Of a stretch of DNA of 35,625 nucleotides, positions 30,413-35,625 are shown one piece after another. A program made the translations under genes and the position numbers. A model generated the notes under the pieces. It was not told where the DNA came from and searched no databases. It saw only the letters and a list, made by a program, of their open reading frames with translations. The first letter of the stretch is position 1, and each line of letters opens with the position of its first letter. This DNA comes from Zelonia costaricensis (taxonomy: Eukaryota > Euglenozoa > Kinetoplastea > Trypanosomatida > Trypanosomatidae), in contig JASAOO010003280.1 in assembly GCA_030849075.1 (NCBI GenBank), positions 1 to 35,625 of the forward strand, given 5' to 3'.

Positions 30413-33054
30413 CTTCGTGTTCAGTGTTCCAGAGGGAGGGGGGGGGGCTGTGCGTCAGCGGCAAAGATTCTCGTTTACAGAAAAAAAACCAAAGGTGTGT
30501 TCGCTTCACAAGGCGGGTGTCTGAAAAGACGCCGTCGTGATAAAGGGGCGTGGAATAGGGTTCTTTCTGGCCCGTGATGGCAGACCAGCACTCCGGCGAG
30601 GAGAGAAGAGGATTTGGGTAACAGGAACCAAAAGAAAACAGAGGAAGGGGAGGGACGGGAGGGGGAGGGGGCCGGCGCTACTACGGCGCCAGAGCCGGTG
30701 CGGGTTGAGGCTGCGGGTGAGCGTGTATGTCCGCTGCCTGCTCCTCCTCCTGCCTGTTTCTATACTGCGTGCGGTATGTGTGTGTGTGTGTGTATGTGGG
30801 CAAAAGGGTAGGAGGGAGGAAGGGGGGTATAGCCAGGACGAGGAAGGAACGGACGGGACGAGGGAGCAAAGAAAAAAAGGGGGGCAAAACAGCAACAAAA
30901 GGAGATGAGCGGCGCGACGGGAAAGCGGACGACAACCACAGACACAGACACACAGACACGGGTGGAGATGACGGCGATGCCCAGGGAGAGAAGGAGGGGG
31001 AGGGGCGAAGGAGCTGAGCAAGTCAACACAGTAGAAGAAGAAGAACAAACACGCGGGGTGGAAGTCTAAGTGACGAAATGGAAGAAACGAGGACGAGGAG
31101 GGGTGACAGGACGGGCGAGGAATGGCGTGTGTTAACTTGAGGGGAGAGTCTGGACGTACACAGCGCTTGCGAGGAAGGGAAGGGGCAACGGGGGGGGGGC
31201 GGGGGGGAGGAAGGCGATTACACTCTCACGCAGAAAGTGCAGCAGCTGGCGGATCCCTCGGCTTTAACAAACAGGAGGACACAAGCTAACAACGTAGCCG
31301 GTGAGATCGAAACACGTGTGGGGCGATATACTAGAACATATAGACATATATATGTGTCCTCGCACAAGCCAGCTACCACAAGCCGCAGAAGGTGGGGAGA
31401 GCAAACAAAGCAGCAAACAGGTACCGTATTCTGTGTTTTTGTTTCCTAAGCTACGAAATGCCCAGCAAACGCGCTTATTCAACCGAAAGAAAATGAAGAA
31501 GACACAGACGGACGAAGGGAAACGCAAAGCTGAAGGAGGAAGGCGAGTTTGGAAGTCCCGAATGGAGGAGAGGGGAGGCAGAGGTGGGGTTAACGCAGGC
31601 AGAAGACCACGCGAAAACCGCGTCCAGTCGCACCAACGCACGAAGCGAATGCGCCAGTGCCGAATAGTAGGAAGTTGCGGCTGGGAGCGGGAAAAAAAAG
31701 AACACACACACAAAGAGTAGGAGAGAAGAGGGGAGGTCACGAGTCGGTGCTGTCGCGAGTGCCGCGTCGAGCCGGTGCGAGGAGCAACGGCCAGGCGGAG
31801 AAGACCAGACCGGCGAGGGCACACACAAAGAAAGGAACAAAAGGAAAAGGACGTGGGAGAAATGCGGCGAAAGCCTCCACGTTGGCACGCCAGCCCGGCT
31901 CGCCGCTAAATAAAACGAAGAATGTCAAGTCCCACGGAATTCGAGATACTGCACGTGTTTGGGTACGTGTGTGCGTGCGTGAATGTGTGCACGAATTTGC
32001 GACTCTTGTATTCAGGTGCCTCTCAACTCTAAGCTAAACAAAAAAACAGAGACTGGTGAAGAGAGAGAGCGAGGTCGCCGGCGGTGTGTACGCGTGTGTG
32101 CGTGTGTGTCTTTCCGAGAAGAAGCGGAGTGGATGAGGGTGGGGCGGGGGACACGTAGGGCGGGCGGCTGCTTCAGCTTCGGATGCGTCGGCGGGACTAC
32201 TCTTCACGGCAGGCGGCGTCTGTACGGAGACGTTACGCGTGCAACGCAAGAGTGAGGGGGAGACACAAGAAAAAAAAGAAAAGGATGCTGCGGGACACGC
32301 GCAAACGTTGAACGTGCAGAATGGGCGTTGTGGGGCATCCGTGGCGGAGTGAGGGAGGGAAGGGGGAGGGGGAAGGGGGGAGGGCGATGAAGTTGAGCCG
32401 AGGAATTCAGCATGAGGCACGCGCAACGCGAGTGAAGCTGGCGCACGGCGCGGGCCGCCGCAACAGAGAGCAATGCCTGATGTTATCCTTTTCTTCTTCT
32501 TCTTCTTCGCTGTGACCCCCCTCCCCCGCCGTCGGCATCCCCGATAGCCAGCAAAAGAAAAGAGCTGACATGGGGAGAAGGTGCGGGGGTGGGGGTGGGG
32601 GCAGGGGGATAAGCGGCTGAATCAACGGTTTTGTGAACCAAAGCAGCCGCGAGGGGGGGTTCTTTTTTTCTTCTTGTTGTCATCGCTGTCGTTGAGTGTG
32701 CGCAGACTCCCGCAGCACCACAAACGAATACGACAGAGAACAAAACACTTAGCTGTGAGTGTGTGTGTGGGGGGGGGTGATAGAGGAGACGCAGCGCCCC
32801 CCTACGTCCAGGAATCGAGTGCGCCAGAAGCGAGTAAGGGCGGTGTGATGCAAAGATAAGAGGAAGAGGAAGGTACGACCAGACAACACAGAATTTGATA
32901 ATTGCTAAGCGGCGCGCGGGCGTGCGCCATTGCACCCACGCGCTCCCCGCACCACAGAGCACTGTCGACCGCTGCCTTCTGTTCTGCGAGACCCTCGAGG
33001 TTCCAGCCGCCCCCCCCCTCCCCGCCCTCGCCAACCGACTCGCCCGGTGGCTGC
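30413..33054 (-). other. Long non-coding spacer upstream of CWH43
   Basis: About 2.6 kb, no convincing gene. The + strand is purine-rich over long stretches (e.g. 30597-30670, 30825-30905, 31030-31110, 31475-31580, 32340-32392), so the transcript has many pyrimidine tracts. Poly-G runs (30433-30447, 31189-31199), GT repeat (30777-30793), and GAA-complement repeat TTCTTCTTCTTCTTC (32491-32507) are present. Translations of the open frames are homopolymeric (FFFF, SSSS, PPPP) and not gene-like. Confidence 0.7.
30591..30670 (-). promoter_or_regulatory. Polypyrimidine tract and candidate SL acceptor of CWH43
   Basis: A long pyrimidine-rich stretch on the - strand (30670 to 30597) ends in TCTTCTCTCCTCGCCGGAG, AG at 30592-30591, giving a ~178-nt 5' UTR. 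A second C-run (30447-30428) sits nearer the ATG, but its next AG (30414-30413) abuts the start codon and would leave no UTR beyond the spliced leader. Confidence 0.4.
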
Positions 33055-33354
33055 TTAGAAGTTGCGGTGATGCGGGTGATCGTCAGCGGCGCCCTCTACG
33101 GTGTAACCCGGCGTCTCGAGGTACTTGGGCACGTGCGAGAGTGGAGTGTCCATGCCCAGCGTCGACTTGGGATTCGCCTGGTACCACTCCTCCTTGAACG
33201 GCTCCTGGATGGCAACGTAGCGGAAGCAGTCCCTGCCGCCGTAGCTCCAGATAAAGACGCGGTACGTGCCAACTAGACCGAAGACCGTGGCAATGGGCCA
33301 CACCATGCAGACGGCGTAGATCTCGCACCGTCGCATCCAACCCGGAAGCGCCAT
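33055..33354 (-). CDS. Small single-pass membrane protein, function unknown
   Basis: 99 residues from MALPGW (33354); an ATG six codons upstream (33372) would give 105. One hydrophobic segment at ~11-29 (IYAVCMVWPIATVFGLVG) is followed by a Trp/Tyr/Arg-rich soluble part (WSYGGRDCFRYVAIQEPF, EEWYQANPKS) and a His-ending tail (DDHPHHRNF). The composition is normal and ordered, unlike the microsatellite frames around it, and codon use resembles the neighbouring genes, so I judge it real. Short basic N-terminus, one helix and a conserved-looking aromatic tail are typical of trypanosomatid mitochondrial respiratory-chain accessory subunits, but I do not recognise the family and that idea is a guess. 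It stands in a 4.6-kb stretch otherwise empty of genes. Confidence 0.65.
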   Translation of the reverse strand: MALPGWMRRCEIYAVCMVWPIATVFGLVGTYRVFIWSYGGRDCFRYVAIQEPFKEEWYQANPKSTLGMDTPLSHVPKYLETPGYTVEGAADDHPHHRNF

Positions 33355-33439
33355 GGGCTCACACACGCGCAAGTGCGCGCGGGAGGGTATGTGTGTGTGT
33401 GTGTGTGACGTGTATGTGTAGACCTAGGTGTTGCACCCG

Positions 33440-34060
33440 GGCCAGCGCTCAGGCCCACGACACTCGGCAGTGCGGTGGGGGGAAGCTCGTCTGCTTCTTG
33501 AGTTTAGCTGTGAAGATATGCGGCCTCGTCGGCGTCGCTGCAAAGATGCTCGAAATCACCGTTGCGGTGGTAAGTGGGGATGGTGCAGGAGAAGTCGAAC
33601 GAGGTGGCTAGCATTGCAGGGAGACGTGAGCCGCGAGAACAAGGCTCGAGTGTGTCGCAACGGCCATGAGGCGCCAAAAAACGCGATTGCGGCCTTAAGC
33701 GTCCGCGTATCAACGGCGACAGCCGTGATGGAAGCAGCGCGTCCTCGTCGGCGACGAAGCTGCTCGTAACAGACTTCGGACCATGCCCGCAAACTCTCAA
33801 GAAAGGCTGCTGATCGAGGTTAGGCGTTGGACTTTTGCAGCGTTGAGGCTGTCAGATCGGAGGGCAACGGCGACTCTGACGAGCCGCGTGCGGGGCTCCG
33901 GGTTGGTGAACAAGGCCGCCACTCACAGTGTGCGAAACGCAGAGTTGCTTTAAGACACCTTCGAGTCTAAGGAAAGATGTTGCCGTGAGGACAGGCGGCA
34001 GACTTCATCTCAGTCTTTTTTTGCCTCGCCAGCGTAAGGTCGCAGCTGGCGCGTTTGCAT
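33440..34060. other. Block of complex non-coding sequence, possible degenerate element
   Basis: Unlike every other spacer here, these ~620 bases have balanced composition and lack microsatellites or long homopolymers. Open frames are short on both strands (longest ~110 codons) and not recognisable. Degenerate retroposons of the SIDER type in Leishmania 3' UTRs have such character, as would decayed coding sequence. I could not identify the 79-bp retroposon signature by eye, so the nature is open. Confidence 0.3.
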
Positions 34061-34079
34061 CCACATAAACCCATAAATC

Positions 34080-34107
34080 CACACACACACACACACACAC
34101 ACACACA
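34080..34107. repeat. (CA)14 microsatellite
   Basis: Fourteen CA units on the + strand, reading as (TG)14 in the - strand transcript, in the spacer downstream of the M17 peptidase. Confidence 0.95.
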
Positions 34108-34319
34108 CCATATTTGGAACTACTGCGGACGCTGACAGCGGCCAACGCAGGAGGTGAAACACGCGCTGTCGCCGTCAGCGCCTGCTGCTGTGCTTGAGTT
34201 GTTCGCGGAGTGCGAGCAAGCGGTCAGTACGGAGGCGAGCACACGATGAGAAGGGCCACAACGGAGCCGCGCGAGTGCAACGTCACAGGGAGCTGGACTA
34301 CCTGGTTGGCGCCGAGCAC

Positions 34320-34427
34320 GCGCAAACTCAACTCCCAGAAAGGGAGGGGAGGGCGGGGGGCGTTGAAGAGACAANATGCGCAAACTCAACTCCCAGAAAG
34401 GGAGGGGGGGGGGCGTTGAAGAGACCA
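34320..34427. repeat. 58-bp direct duplication abutting an undetermined base
   Basis: GCGCAAACTCAACTCCCAGA begins at 34320 and again at 34378. Both copies continue AAGGGAGGGG, a G-run and CGTTGAAGAGAC; they differ mainly in the G-run (first copy has A and C interruptions) and just after GAGAC. The n at 34375 lies exactly at the junction between copies. This fits two unmerged contig ends as well as a true tandem repeat. Confidence 0.85.
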
Positions 34428-35024
34428 ACAGAGAGAATCGGAAAGCAAAGCAGTAGAGGGAAGCCAAAATGGGATTTCACAGTAGCACAACACGGCACTT
34501 GCGTAGCCAACAAGAAAAGAGAGCACGGGACAGGGAGGGAGGGAGGAGGGGGGGGGGCAGAAAACCGACGGCTGCGGGGACGATGGCAGTTTCGACGCCA
34601 GACAAGGACGCCGTGATCGGTACACACAGAAGTCAAAAGGAAAACAAAAGGAAAACGGCGGGTGAGAACAAGGAAGAGAAAACAAAGGTAACGGAGGCTG
34701 GCGCCAGACGCGCGTCGTCTGAGTGTGGAGGGGAGATAGGGAGGGGGAGTCGGCGAGTGGGCACGGGTCACGAAATCATCGCGCACGAGAGCTGACGAGT
34801 GGCACGGTGAGCAATCACAGGAGTCATATGAAGTCGGCGAACGCACACACGTGTACAAAAAACACACCGCGTTCGTTGTAGGCTTTGTTTTTTGGGGGGC
34901 GAATGCGACGCACATCGAAAAGTGAGTACCGGCTCCACGACCCGCACCCTCTACGCACCCCTTCCCTCCCCCCACCACTGAAAAGACACACCACGTCCTT
35001 CGCGCTTCTCCGTGCGCGTGCTGC

Positions 35025-35625
35025 TCACAACTGCTCGCCAGCGCAGAGCTGAGCAATCAGGGCCACACCGAAGCCGGTGCCCTCGTCGCGCGTCGCCGGA
35101 CCAGCCAAGTCGACGTGCACCCACTCACCCTGGTAGTCCGGCGTGAGGTTCATCTCCACAAAGTGACCAGCCGTGCTCACACTGGCGTTGGGGGGACGAC
35201 CGACGAGGCTGTTGCGCATGTCAGCCACCTTGCTTGGGTACTCGTGCGTGTGCAGCTCCGGGCAGTACAGCACCGGGTAGCACATGTCGCCAGACTTCAT
35301 GCCCGCCTCCACGAAGCGCGTCTCGCTCGCCTCGGTGTTGCAGTAGATGGACGCGTGCAGCATGCCGGTCGCAATCATCTGCACGCCTGTCAGCGTCGCC
35401 ATGTCCACGATCATGCTAGGCGTGTAGCTCAGCTCCCGGCACGCATGCGCCACACCGTCGGAGAGCACGATGCGGCCCTCGGCGTCCGTGTTGTTGATCT
35501 CAATCGTCTTGCCAGACTTCATGCGAATGATGTCGTCGCTGCGCTGCGAGCGTGGGCCCACGGCGTTGTCGGCCAGGCACAGAATGCTGGAGGCCTCAAT
35601 GGGGACCTCCATCATTGCCAGGCTC
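35025..35625 (-). CDS. M17-family (leucyl) aminopeptidase, NPEPL1 type, C-terminal part only
   Basis: About 200 residues, open at the right window edge; the frame continues to 35625 (SLA before MMEVPIEASS), so the first ATG at 35615 is internal. M17 enzymes are two-metal cytosolic aminopeptidases. The signature NTDAEGRIVLSDG is intact and supplies two metal ligands (D and E of DAEGR) and the catalytic-site Arg. The upstream ligands (the Lys/Asp block) lie outside the window. CPELHTHEYPSKVADMRNSL and VHVDLAGPATR ... GTGFGVALI follow the NPEPL1 branch rather than classical LAP3, an assignment from memory of the family. It ends CAGEQL. It precedes a 1.7-kb spacer on the - strand unit. Confidence 0.92.
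   Translation of the reverse strand, partial: SLAMMEVPIEASSILCLADNAVGPRSQRSDDIIRMKSGKTIEINNTDAEGRIVLSDGVAHACRELSYTPSMIVDMATLTGVQMIATGMLHASIYCNTEASETRFVEAGMKSGDMCYPVLYCPELHTHEYPSKVADMRNSLVGRPPNASVSTAGHFVEMNLTPDYQGEWVHVDLAGPATRDEGTGFGVALIAQLCAGEQL

Larger units (their letters stand above)
33355..35024 (-). other. Spacer between the M17 peptidase and the small membrane protein
   Basis: About 1.7 kb without a convincing gene. It divides into a GT-rich edge (33388-33410), a block of complex, repeat-poor sequence (33440-34060), a (CA)14 tract (34080-34107), a 58-bp duplication with an N (34320-34427), and a purine-rich stretch (34520-34770). It should include the M17 3' UTR. Confidence 0.7.

Noticed and set aside
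31264..31888. - strand frames of 137-186 codons upstream of CWH43
   Set aside because: Correct strand but composed of homopolymeric Phe/Leu/Ser/Pro from pyrimidine tracts; more likely splice-signal sequence.
1..35625. CRISPR arrays, bacterial operons, insertion sequences
   Set aside because: No spaced direct repeats, transposase-like frames or ribosome-binding sites; gene layout is that of a kinetoplastid chromosome.

Overview
The window looks like nuclear chromosome sequence from a trypanosomatid, most likely Leishmaniinae (Leishmania or a close relative such as Leptomonas or Crithidia). All genes are intronless, GC-rich and arranged head-to-tail. They are separated by long non-coding spacers full of poly-G/poly-C runs, CA/TG microsatellites and polypyrimidine tracts of the kind that precede spliced-leader (SL) acceptors. 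The encoded proteins (IFT dynein heavy chain, TBCCD1, a TTLL12-like protein) fit a flagellated eukaryote. Species cannot be fixed from the sequence alone.

Layout: one + strand gene at the left edge (BAR-domain protein, 92-1162) converges on six - strand genes that fill the rest. The 1163-2640 interval is therefore a convergent strand-switch region between two polycistronic units. It carries T-runs in both orientations and a very GC-rich imperfect inverted repeat. Reading the - strand in transcription order from the right edge: C-terminal part of an M17 aminopeptidase of NPEPL1 type (35025 to the edge), a ~99-residue single-pass membrane protein (33055-33354), a CWH43-like GPI-lipid-remodelling membrane protein (26186-30412), TBCCD1 (21867-23570), a full-length cytoplasmic dynein-2 (IFT) heavy chain of 4470 aa (5452-18864), and a divergent TTLL12-like protein (2641-4689).

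Three consecutive - strand genes concern the microtubule/flagellum system: TBCCD1 (basal-body and centrosome-associated organisation), dynein-2 heavy chain (retrograde intraflagellar transport) and the TTLL12-like protein (tubulin-ligase family, apparently without its ATP-grasp catalytic residues). In trypanosomatids such adjacency does not by itself imply co-regulation, because units are transcribed constitutively and regulated after transcription.

The spacers (roughly 0.8, 3.0, 2.6, 2.6 and 1.7 kb on the - strand unit) hold no convincing protein gene. They contain candidate SL acceptors, microsatellites, a TG/CA inverted repeat downstream of CWH43, a block of unusually complex non-coding sequence (33440-34060), and a 58-bp direct duplication abutting an N that is probably an assembly join. 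Almost all long + strand open frames within 2.6-30 kb are antisense shadows of GC-rich genes.
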